Source: Bacteroidales bacterium
Lineage (GTDB): Bacteria; Bacteroidota; Bacteroidia; Bacteroidales; UBA4181
DNA length: 6,639 nt
Direction: 5' to 3'
Assembly (NCBI GenBank): GCA_031264715.1
Contig: JAISDP010000282.1
Location: 1-6,639 of the forward strand
Positions 1-5,780 of this stretch are shown piece by piece. Each line of letters opens with the position of its first letter. Positions within the stretch are counted from its first letter, which is position 1. The notes under the pieces are model-generated. The model was given only the letters and a program-made list of their open reading frames with translations, searched no databases and was not told the origin of the DNA. The translations under genes and the position numbers were made by a program.

Positions 1-976
1 CGGCAACAATGACGACTTGCTGGACGATGCTAAGCTCAATGCCGTACGCCTGGGCGATAAAGATCACCGCCACGCACTCCAGCAGTCCCGTACCGTCCAT
101 GTTGACGGTGGCGCCCAGAGGGATCGTGAAATTGGTGATCCGGGACGAAACGCCGTCCCTGTGTTCCACGGCGTGCAGGGTCAGCGGCAGGGTCGCGCCC
201 GACGATGCCGTGGAAAATGCCGTAAGCAAAGGCACGGACATGTTTCTGAAATGCTTGATGGGATTCACCCTGTAAAAACGGATCATCAGGTGCAGCCATA
301 CGAAAACGTGGATCACCAGACCGGCCAGCACCGTCAGCATGTAGAACAGCATGGTCTGCAACAGAACCCAATAGTCGGGCGTAGAAGCGAACTGCTTCAC
401 CACAATGGCGAAAATACCGACGGGCGAACATTTGATGATCACCCGCGTAATCTGCAGGATCAGCTCCAGCCCGCCCTGGAAAAATCCTGTGAGCAGGCTT
501 TTCTTTTCCGGTGATATTTTGTGAAGGTTCAACCCGACCAGAAAAGCAATCACGATGACCGGGATCGTCTGGTTGGACGACAGCGCTTCCAGTATGTTTT
601 TCGGGACAAAACCGACGACAATGTCCTTCACGGACGTTTGCCCGATCCCGGCGGGAATAGCTGCATTTTCCACATGGATGTAGCTCCCCGGCCTGATCAG
701 GTTCACCAGGATCAATCCCGTAAGGATGGCCACCATCATGGTGAGTATGTAAAACCCCCCGGTTCGTGCGCCCAGTCGCGTTACGCCGCCGCCCGAACCG
801 GAAATGCCGATGATGCCCGATATGATGGAAAAAAAAACAAGGGGAACAATCAACATGCTCAAGGCATTCATGAACAGGTCGCCGACCCATGACGTGTACG
901 GGTTCACCCCCGGAAAGGCAATGCCGGTAATCGCGCCAAGCGCCAGCGCCAGGAATATCTGCCAGTGAAGTTTCAT
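1..976 (-). CDS. Dicarboxylate/amino acid:cation symporter (DAACS/SLC1 family), 3' end cut by window edge
   Basis: An inner-membrane secondary transporter that couples uptake of glutamate, aspartate or C4-dicarboxylates to Na+ or H+. The frame was read from the ATG at 976-974 and is open for 325 codons to the window edge. Hydrophobic segments lie near residues 6-20, 38-58, 73-94, 138-150 and 205-230. The family hallmarks are present: a serine-rich hairpin-1 tip (AFSTASSGATLPLT, Ser258/Ser259) and the cation-site motif NMDGT at 292-296. Members are usually about 390-430 residues, so roughly 70-100 C-terminal residues (hairpin 2 and TM8) lie outside the window. The start is 23 bp after the M14 peptidase stop, so the two genes are probably one transcript. 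No strong ribosome-binding site is visible (leader ends CAAAATCGAAAA). The substrate cannot be assigned without the C-terminal substrate-binding residues. The coding strand carries a T9 run (complement of 829-837). The family call is very secure. Confidence 0.94.
   Translation of the reverse strand, partial: MKLHWQIFLALALGAITGIAFPGVNPYTSWVGDLFMNALSMLIVPLVFFSIISGIIGISGSGGGVTRLGARTGGFYILTMMVAILTGLILVNLIRPGSYIHVENAAIPAGIGQTSVKDIVVGFVPKNILEALSSNQTIPVIVIAFLVGLNLHKISPEKKSLLTGFFQGGLELILQITRVIIKCSPVGIFAIVVKQFASTPDYWVLLQTMLFYMLTVLAGLVIHVFVWLHLMIRFYRVNPIKHFRNMSVPLLTAFSTASSGATLPLTLHAVEHRDGVSSRITNFTIPLGATVNMDGTGLLECVAVIFIAQAYGIELSIVQQVVIVA
829..837 (-). repeat. Homopolymer run, T9 on the coding strand, inside the symporter gene
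   Basis: Nine consecutive A on the plus strand (T on the coding strand) occur in the codons for Leu-Val-Phe-Phe-Ser around residues 46-50 of the symporter. The surrounding gene is G/C-rich, so the run stands out. Runs of this length can slip in replication; a one-base change would truncate the protein early. Whether this happens here is unknown. Confidence 0.8.
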
Positions 977-999
977 TTTTCGATTTTGAAAACAGGTTC

Positions 1000-3600
1000 T
1001 TAATTTCTTCTGCGCTGCTGTTCACCCGTCGAAGGAACGGAAGCCTCGCCGGACGCGCTTCCGGAAGGACGGGCAGCCATTGTTGCGGGATTGATACAGT
1101 TCCCGAAGAAAACGGCGTTTGCCGTCAGACGGTCGGTACCGTACCAGATGGCCCTGAAGTTCGGGTTAACGGCCAGCCCTATAACACGCCCCGCGCCCGC
1201 ATTTCCCAGCAGAGCAACCGGCGTCCCCGCAAGCCTGTTGACGGTACTTGGCAGCACATTTCCCGAAAGCAGGGGTTTTTCCGTATAGCATACGGGCGTA
1301 CTCAAGCGGTTATCCGTCTTTTTCAGGATGATGCCGCTGTTCTTGAATACCGGCAGCAGATCGCTCCTGTATCCCCACGCCAGAGGGTGGGTGACGTCTA
1401 TTTTCGTTTGGAAGATAACCCCGGCGATGCCCTGCGCGCGCAGGACGACGTTGACGTTTTCGTAAGCGCCGCCGTATTCCCGCGTTTCGGATACAAAGGC
1501 CGCATCCAGCAGGCGCGCCTGCACAAAGGCGTTCAGGGCGCTCTCGTACCCTATCAGCGTGTTGCCGGCGTTTACCCATTCGCTCAGTACGTTCTGCGCG
1601 CCGGCGGGAAGCGTTCCGCCCGGCACGATGATCACGCTGTATTTCTCAAGGCTGATCCGCCCGATGGATTCCGGGGCGATCACCGAGACCGGGATGTTGT
1701 AGCGCCTGTCGAACAGATGCCATACCTCGCCTGCCGACCCTGTGCCGAGGATGGCGATACGGGGCTTCTTGACGGTGATGAAGTTCGCGCTGCCCAGGTG
1801 ATGTCCCGACGTGTAGCCGCTGCCCAGCGCAAAAACGTCGATGGCGTCCTCTTCGAGAATCCGGTCGATGATGCGGTCTATCTCCTCTTTCGGCAGGGAC
1901 TGGTAGGTTTCGCCAAGCGGAATCACAATCGTACCGCGGTCAAACTCATGGCCGTCGCCGGTGAATTTCCCCGCGGACACTTTCGCAAGGATACCTGCGT
2001 CCAGCAGGCGGTAGAGCGCACGCGGGGCATAATAGCCGCCCCACTCGAAGGCGTAGGCGTAGGCTTCCCTGTTGCCCGTGAATTGGCCCCGGGGATAGCT
2101 GTCAAGCGCAAACTTTTCGCCCAGCAGCGATTCTCCGGCTACCGTCAGCTTGGCATAATCCAGGTTGAAGGCAAACGGGAGCGTCCACCCGGTGATGTCG
2201 TACGAAACGCTGTCCCTGTACGTTTCCCTTATCTCGAAAATGGCATGAATCAGCTTGTGCTGCTTCCGGTTGAGCGGGACAATCCATGCGGTAGCCGGGT
2301 CGAACTTCTTTCCGTTCGCTTCAACGGGTTTGGCAAGACCGTACACGTCGATACCGTTCCTTGTCACCAGTTCGGCAAGCCGGTATGCCGACGCCCTGTC
2401 CGACGGCGTACCGAAAACGTAGGCTTTCACGGGGTCTTTGGCGGCATCGTCGAGCGCCTGCTTAAAATACCATTTCTGGTAATCGAGCAGTTCCTGCCGC
2501 ATGGCGTGGCTGCCGCGGATGGTAGCCAGCCCGGCGGTCAACTGGTTGAGGATACCCAGCTCGAAGGTGACTTTCCCGTTTACCGACGACTGCACATAAC
2601 CGCGCGAACTTGGCTGTTCCCAGAGGATGGCGATGCCGCCGTGGAAGTCGAGATATTCCCGGCCGCGCCCCGGATAATAGTCGTCAAATACTTCGCCTGA
2701 AAAATACAGCATTTTACGGGCGTCGAAGGCGGGAGCATAGAAATCGCTTGCCAGCCGCCTGATAAAATCCTGCGCCCTGTCGGGGATCAGGGGATGGACG
2801 CGCGTAGGCTCGCCCGGCGAGAAATGGTAATTGGCGTTGGTGCCCTGCTCGTGGGCGTCTGTATATACGTTGGGACGCCATTCGAGAAGCGCGGCGATGC
2901 GCGCCTGCGACTCCGGCTGCTGGAGATTGAGCCAGTCGCGGTTCAGGTCGAACCAGTAATGATTGCCGCGACCTCCGGGCCAAGGCTCGGAATGTTCGCG
3001 CTCCTGCGTGTCGTCATTGGGCACAACGCTCTTATTCAGGTTAACCCATTCTGCAAAGCGGTTGATGCCATCCGGGTTGATGGCCGGATCGACAAAAATA
3101 ACCGACTCGTCGAGCCACTTGAGCGTTTCCGCATCATTGGCTGCCGCCAGATGGTAGACAAGCAGAAGCGCGGCGTTGATACCCGACGCTTCATTGCCGT
3201 GGATGCTGTGCCCGAGCCACGTAAACACCGGTAGCTTGCCGGTACTTACGCCACCCGACACCGAAGGATCGCACAGTTTCAGGCGCTCTGCCTTGATATG
3301 CCCCAGATTCTTGAGGTTTTCCGGCGAAGTAAATATCAGGAAACAGAGCGGCCTCTTCTCATGACTGTAGCCGTAATGCACCAGCTTGACCCGGTCGGAA
3401 ACGGCGGCTACAGCCCTGATATAATTCAGCGCCTGCTCGTGGCTCACATGCCATTCCCCAACCTGAAAGCCGAGTACGGATTCGGGGGTGGGAATATTCT
3501 TGCTGTAACTCGCGCTTTGCGGCAGGTAATAGGTCAGGTCGACCGCTAAAGCGGAGACCGATATAAAAGCCGCGACAAACAATAAGGTATAATGTCTCAT
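1000..3600 (-). CDS. Exported M14-family zinc metallocarboxypeptidase-like protein with C-terminal GATase1-like region
   Basis: A complete 866-residue protein starting at the ATG at 3600-3598. Residues 1-19 form a Sec signal peptide (hydrophobic core, SALA end), so it acts in the periplasm or outside the cell. The M14 peptidase domain spans about residues 45-350. Zinc ligands are His134 and Glu137 (HGNE in GHSIHGNEASG) and probably His250 (TDAHEQGTN). NPDG is at 175-178, the substrate-carboxylate Asn/Arg motif DLNRDW at 218-223, and Glu328 (AILWEQPSSRG) is the likely catalytic glutamate. All key residues are intact, so it should be active. Residues 610-700 (RIAILGTGSAGEVWHLFD, then VIIVPGG) resemble a class I glutamine amidotransferase-like fold, a tail seen in long Bacteroidetes M14 proteins; I see no catalytic Cys there, so it is probably structural. 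It sits upstream of the symporter with a 23-bp gap, suggesting cleaved products are imported. The exact peptide substrate is unknown. Its leader carries a tetranucleotide tract. Confidence 0.93.
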   Translation of the reverse strand: MRHYTLLFVAAFISVSALAVDLTYYLPQSASYSKNIPTPESVLGFQVGEWHVSHEQALNYIRAVAAVSDRVKLVHYGYSHEKRPLCFLIFTSPENLKNLGHIKAERLKLCDPSVSGGVSTGKLPVFTWLGHSIHGNEASGINAALLLVYHLAAANDAETLKWLDESVIFVDPAINPDGINRFAEWVNLNKSVVPNDDTQEREHSEPWPGGRGNHYWFDLNRDWLNLQQPESQARIAALLEWRPNVYTDAHEQGTNANYHFSPGEPTRVHPLIPDRAQDFIRRLASDFYAPAFDARKMLYFSGEVFDDYYPGRGREYLDFHGGIAILWEQPSSRGYVQSSVNGKVTFELGILNQLTAGLATIRGSHAMRQELLDYQKWYFKQALDDAAKDPVKAYVFGTPSDRASAYRLAELVTRNGIDVYGLAKPVEANGKKFDPATAWIVPLNRKQHKLIHAIFEIRETYRDSVSYDITGWTLPFAFNLDYAKLTVAGESLLGEKFALDSYPRGQFTGNREAYAYAFEWGGYYAPRALYRLLDAGILAKVSAGKFTGDGHEFDRGTIVIPLGETYQSLPKEEIDRIIDRILEEDAIDVFALGSGYTSGHHLGSANFITVKKPRIAILGTGSAGEVWHLFDRRYNIPVSVIAPESIGRISLEKYSVIIVPGGTLPAGAQNVLSEWVNAGNTLIGYESALNAFVQARLLDAAFVSETREYGGAYENVNVVLRAQGIAGVIFQTKIDVTHPLAWGYRSDLLPVFKNSGIILKKTDNRLSTPVCYTEKPLLSGNVLPSTVNRLAGTPVALLGNAGAGRVIGLAVNPNFRAIWYGTDRLTANAVFFGNCINPATMAARPSGSASGEASVPSTGEQQRRRN

Positions 3601-3620
3601 GATTTTAATATTTATTTAAT
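3601..3620 (-). promoter_or_regulatory. A/T-rich start-codon leader of the M14 peptidase gene
   Basis: The 20 bases before the ATG consist almost only of A and T on the coding strand (AATAAATATTAAAATC next to ATG). There is no Shine-Dalgarno-like purine run. Bacteroidetes commonly start translation from such A/T-rich leaders, and this supports the chosen start. The cyanophycinase gene has a similar leader. I did not find a convincing Bacteroidetes -7 box (TAnnTTTG) nearby. Confidence 0.4.
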
Positions 3621-3623
3621 GTA

Positions 3624-3655
3624 TTTATTGATTTATTTATTGATTGATTGATTGA
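3624..3655 (+). repeat. Tetranucleotide tract (TTGA/TTTA), eight units, upstream of the M14 gene
   Basis: Eight consecutive 4-base units, each TTGA or TTTA, the last four being pure TTGA. On the coding strand of the M14 peptidase gene this is a TCAA/TAAA tract lying 24 to 55 bases before the ATG, in the 5' leader or promoter. Tetranucleotide tracts in this position can change length by slippage and alter promoter spacing or leader length. Direct sight of the tract is certain; a regulatory effect is inference. Confidence 0.85.
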
Positions 3656-3660
3656 TTTGA

Positions 3661-3875
3661 GATTCGTTGGTTGTACCTGCGAGATTCGTTGGCCGTACCT
3701 GCGAGATTCGTTGGTCGTACCTGCGAGACTCGTTGGTCGTACCTGCGAGGTTCGTTGGCCGTACCTGTGAAGTTCGTTGGTCGTACCTGTGGGGTTCGTT
3801 GGTCGTACCTGTGGGGTTCGTTGGCCGTACCTGCGAGGTTCGTTGGTCGTACCTGCGGGTTGGTCGTACCTGTGA
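3661..3875. repeat. 22-bp tandem repeat array, nine full units plus one shortened unit
   Basis: Nine head-to-tail 22-bp units begin at 3661, 3683, 3705, 3727, 3749, 3771, 3793, 3815 and 3837, followed by a shortened unit (about 3858-3875) lacking four bases. The shared core is TTCGTTGGTCGTACCTG. Units 1-4 begin GATT or GACT and end CGA, whereas units 5-9 mostly begin GGTT and end with variable YGR, so the array has two sub-blocks, as expected from stepwise duplication. Variation is concentrated at three positions (second base, the C/T after TTGG, and the C/T near the unit end). No spacers are present, so it is not a CRISPR array. It lies between the cyanophycinase stop and the M14 start. Confidence 0.93.
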
Positions 3876-3887
3876 AATCGGCGGATA

Positions 3888-3991
3888 ACCCTGTCAGGAT
3901 TTGTAAAACTCCACCACTGACAGGGTCTGTCGACCACTGTCAGGGTAGCGCGCAACACCCTGTCAGCGGTCTCTGACCCTGACAGCGGTGG
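3888..3991. repeat. Nested inverted-repeat cluster built on CCCTGWCAG, five copies
   Basis: Five copies of a 10-16-base motif occur at 3888-3897, 3911-3926, 3933-3946, 3957-3970 and 3976-3991. The second and third read CCACTGWCAGGGT and the fourth and fifth are in the opposite orientation (ACCCTGWCAGCGGT). The second pairs with the fifth over 16 bp, and the third with the fourth over 14 bp inside it, each with one mismatch and one G-T wobble; the central loop is about 10 bases. In RNA from the minus strand this would be a long two-part hairpin 30 bases after the cyanophycinase stop, followed by GAGTTTTAC. It could end or stabilise the transcript, but the T-run is short, so a classical terminator is not well supported. 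Confidence 0.8.
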
Positions 3992-4020
3992 CAAAAGTAT
4001 CATTCTTTTTCCCATAGCGC

Positions 4021-4932
4021 CTAAAAGACCTGACCGGAATTTTCCATCCCGTTCCTGCCGGAATTTGCCTGGGAATCACGGATCGGCTTCCGTTCCTTCA
4101 GGTCGTATTTTTGTCCCCTGCGCAGAAAAAAGAAAGGCCGATCCTCGGTATTGTAAATGGCAACGTACGAGTTGCCGATCACTTCAAGCTCGTCACCGGT
4201 CACCACAACGGCAGTCGATTCGTCGAGGCCGAGGCCGATGTACCGGGGCGCCGCTTTCAGGAAGTCCGGAAGGTCGAACTGCCGGTTGCGAACCAGCAGG
4301 TGCTGGTCGATGACGGAATTACGGAGGAAACCAAGCCCCTGCGTGTGGTTGCCGACAAGGATGTTTGCCCCTTTCGTGTCGCCGCGCCACAGGAACGACC
4401 CCTGTATGCTCGCTCCCGCCGACGATCCGGCAATGACGCCGCCCCGCTCCAGCAGGTTGAGAAATTCCTGATGGGCCAGCGTGTTGAGGTAAACATCGGC
4501 GATGCGCCACTGGCGGCCCCCGGTGAAATATATGCCGGTAGCCTCCCGGAGCGCCGCGAGATTTTTTTCGTCATTGGCCTCGCGGATGTTTTTCAGGTGC
4601 AGGCGGGTCACCTTTTTGGCGCCCAGCCGTCGCGCAAGCGTATCGATCGCGGCGGAATGGTAGTCGTCCGTTTCGTCGCCCGATGCGTTGGTGACCACTA
4701 CAAAACGGGCGTTTGCCGCACCGCCGGCCAAGCCGACCATCCTGTCCCATATTTCGGGAGTTACGGTTCCGCCTCCAATGATGACCAGCGAGCCTTTTTC
4801 GGGGCCATGGAGGGTGGTACACGCGGAATCAACAATCGCTATCGGCTTTTGTGCAAAAGCAGCCCCGGCAATGGCCATGATAACGGTGAAAAGGAACAGT
4901 CGCCGGTTAAATTCGGATATTTGTATGTTCAT
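4021..4932 (-). CDS. Exported cyanophycinase-like serine peptidase (peptidase family S51)
   Basis: A complete 303-residue protein starting at the ATG at 4932-4930. Cyanophycinases hydrolyse cyanophycin (a poly-aspartate backbone with arginine side chains) to beta-Asp-Arg dipeptides; relatives in S51 cleave other Asp-containing peptides. Residues 10-27 form a signal peptide with an AFA/Q cleavage site, so this is an exported form, unlike the cytosolic cyanobacterial enzyme. Family motifs are in order: IIGGGT (51-56), FTGGRQ (136-141), the nucleophile elbow GSSAGAS with Ser171, the DQH motif with His211, and LGLDES with Glu238. The serine, histidine and glutamate expected for catalysis are all present and the length is normal. 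Substrate is not proven: many S51 members outside cyanobacteria are unstudied. It lies 10 bp downstream of the KilA-N ORF and about 420 bp upstream of the M14 peptidase gene. The leader is A-rich without a Shine-Dalgarno sequence. Confidence 0.92.
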   Translation of the reverse strand: MNIQISEFNRRLFLFTVIMAIAGAAFAQKPIAIVDSACTTLHGPEKGSLVIIGGGTVTPEIWDRMVGLAGGAANARFVVVTNASGDETDDYHSAAIDTLARRLGAKKVTRLHLKNIREANDEKNLAALREATGIYFTGGRQWRIADVYLNTLAHQEFLNLLERGGVIAGSSAGASIQGSFLWRGDTKGANILVGNHTQGLGFLRNSVIDQHLLVRNRQFDLPDFLKAAPRYIGLGLDESTAVVVTGDELEVIGNSYVAIYNTEDRPFFFLRRGQKYDLKERKPIRDSQANSGRNGMENSGQVF

Positions 4933-4950
4933 GATTTATTTTTTATTTGA
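4933..4950 (-). promoter_or_regulatory. A/T-rich start-codon leader of the cyanophycinase gene
   Basis: On the coding strand the bases before the ATG read AAATAAAAAATAAATC. As for the M14 peptidase gene, this is an A-rich Bacteroidetes-type leader, and both end in ATC immediately before the ATG. It also contains the stop codon of the KilA-N ORF (4943-4945). Upstream sequence is the palindromic repeat cluster, so any promoter for this gene lies in or beyond those repeats. Confidence 0.4.
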
Positions 4951-4964
4951 TGAATTTATTGTGG

Positions 4965-5187
4965 ATACTGGTTGATATTTTTTGTATTGATTCTATTGAT
5001 ATGGATGCCCTGACGGGCAAGGTATGCACGGAATGTTTCGCTCTTATCATCTGTTTTCCCGTTAAGGAAACAATAGGAAAAACGTGTGCTATTGATATGA
5101 ATCTCCTGCGGAGACTGGTTGATACTTTTTGTATTGATTCTATTGATATGGATGCCCTAACGGGCAAAGCACGCATGAAATGTTTTG
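4965..5187. repeat. 147-bp direct repeat containing the hairpin element
   Basis: The stretch from about 4965 to 5040 recurs at about 5112 to 5187, exactly 147 bases away, with roughly nine of ten bases identical by eye. Both copies contain ACTGGTTGATA, a T-rich run, TGTATTGATTCTATTGATATG and one plus-oriented hairpin element. Similarity fades but continues left of 4965 (GAATTTATTGTGGATACTGG against GAATCTCCTGCGGAGACTGG). The period is 49 codons, so the KilA-N reading frame repeats in register. A segmental duplication within the palindrome cluster is the simplest reading. Confidence 0.8.
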
Positions 5188-5280
5188 AACATTCGTCCAT
5201 GCTTTTCCTGTAGGGAAAACATATCAATAGAAGAGGCGGCAATTTGTGCTGTTTTCCCGTCAGGGAAAGCATATCAATAG
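4993..5280. repeat. Cluster of six ~30-bp 'CTATTGATATG plus hairpin' palindromic elements
   Basis: Plus-oriented copies are at 4993-5022, 5089-5118 and 5140-5169; minus-oriented copies at 5053-5076 (shortened), 5201-5230 and 5251-5280. Each has the tag CTATTGATATG (the short copy keeps only CTATTG), then a 5-6 bp stem with a 3-6 base loop. Stem arms differ between copies but stay paired: TGCCC/GGGCA (two copies), TCTCC/GGAGA, TTTCC/GGAAA, TTTTCC/GGAAAA and TTTCCC/GGGAAA. A degenerate seventh copy may lie at about 4946-4973. Tag-plus-hairpin units in opposing orientation resemble the layout of REP/BIME elements of other bacteria; kinship is not shown. Spacers vary from 12 to 31 bases, which excludes CRISPR. 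Confidence 0.85.
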
Positions 5281-5305
5281 AAAATTGCAGCCACACCCCA
5301 GACCA

Positions 5306-5322
5306 AAACCTCGTAGAGGTTT
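5306..5322. repeat. Small perfect hairpin, 7-bp stem and 3-base loop
   Basis: AAACCTC, loop GTA, GAGGTTT. It lies between the 42-bp repeats and the hairpin-element cluster, in the non-domain part of the KilA-N ORF. One of several palindromes concentrated in this ORF. Confidence 0.7.
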
Positions 5323-5405
5323 CATAACTGTTACGAATTTGAAGATGCTTCCTTTTTGTCATATAAATCGTGTTTATTCGCGTATCCATTGCTTCGGGGT
5401 CTGCC

Positions 5406-5552
5406 GAAAGGGGCTTGCACCCCTGCAAAACGGTTTCTGAGAACTCAGAAAGAGGTTTGAACCCCTGCAAAACGGTTTCTGAGAACTCAGAAAGGGGTTT
5501 GAACCCCTGCAAGACGGTTTCGGCGCATACTGACAGAGATTTGCACTCCTGC
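5406..5552. repeat. 42-bp tandem repeat made of two palindromes, three units plus a diverged fourth
   Basis: Units begin at 5406, 5448 and 5490; a diverged partial unit starts at 5532. Each full unit holds two self-complementary stretches: GGGGTTTGAACCCC (stem GGGGTT/AACCCC, with variants) and TTTCTGAGAACTCAGAAA (8-bp stem, 2-base centre). The first unit has AGGGG/CCCCT around a changed loop, keeping the stem while changing the centre. On the minus strand each unit encodes 14 residues (ETVLQGFKPLSEFS) in the KilA-N reading frame. Confidence 0.9.
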
Positions 5553-5600
5553 CCGATTGAGAATGAACCGTCCTCAAACTGTTTGGTGCGTTCCACCCAG

Positions 5601-5623
5601 CGTTTGGGTGTGAGAACCAAACG
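5601..5623. repeat. Inverted repeat, 7-bp stem with 9-base loop, in the KilA-N coding region
   Basis: CGTTTGG at 5601-5607 pairs with CCAAACG at 5617-5623. It falls just before the 32-bp palindrome, within codons for the last recognisable KilA-N residues (LVLTPKRW region). Alone it could be chance; it is listed because palindromes are unusually dense here. Confidence 0.6.
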
Positions 5624-5634
5624 CCCGTCAGCAT

Positions 5635-5666
5635 TTTTAACCGTATGGAATTCCATACGGTTAAAA
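5635..5666. repeat. Perfect 32-bp palindrome inside the KilA-N domain coding region
   Basis: The left half is TTTTAACCGTATGGAA and the right half is its exact reverse complement, with no central spacer (centre GAATTC between 5650 and 5651). It encodes FNRMEFHTVK, which fits the conserved NPNFN...EF stretch of KilA-N, so it is domain-encoding DNA rather than an obvious insert. A gapless 32-bp palindrome is very unlikely by chance. It could extrude as a cruciform or be a binding site. Confidence 0.95.
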
Positions 5667-5780
5667 TTCGGGTTGTAGATTTGCTCCCAAATACCCAAAA
5701 ATTCAAGCGTAAACCGTGTACTCATCCAGTTGGAAACTACGACGCGCGCTTCCAGTTCGTCTTTGTAGCCCGCCATATCG

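Noticed and set aside
36..1025. A 329-codon minus-strand ORF overlapping the symporter in another frame.
   Set aside because: The frame starting at 976 gives the SSG and NMDGT motifs of the DAACS family; the other frame gives a basic low-complexity product without transmembrane segments.
1387..2700. A 437-codon plus-strand ORF inside the M14 peptidase gene.
   Set aside because: It is an antisense reading of a G/C-rich gene whose minus-strand product has a signal peptide and intact M14 motifs. The plus-strand product has no recognisable domain.
3667..3976. Two overlapping plus-strand ORFs of 73 and 101 codons through the 22-bp array.
   Set aside because: Both are repeat readings in alternative frames with no known domain; they run against all neighbouring genes.
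3900..3991. Strong intrinsic terminator for the cyanophycinase transcript.
   Set aside because: A long hairpin is possible on the minus strand, but it is followed only by GAGTTTTAC, a weak T-run. It is kept as a structured repeat cluster instead.
3605..4015. A 136-codon minus-strand ORF starting 5 bp after the cyanophycinase stop and ending just before the M14 gene.
   Set aside because: It consists of the CCCTGWCAG inverted repeats, the 22-bp array and the tetranucleotide tract. The 22-bp unit lacks stops in several frames on both strands, so openness is expected, and the product has no recognisable domain. The 4-base and 22-base units would shift its frame on any copy-number change.
4111..4950. 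A 279-codon plus-strand ORF opposite the cyanophycinase gene.
   Set aside because: Antisense shadow of a gene with all S51 catalytic motifs intact; no domain seen in the plus-strand product.
4993..5280. CRISPR array.
   Set aside because: Repeats occur in both orientations with spacers of 12-31 bases of uneven length and with stem variation; no cas genes are visible. The 22-bp array at 3661-3875 also has no spacers.
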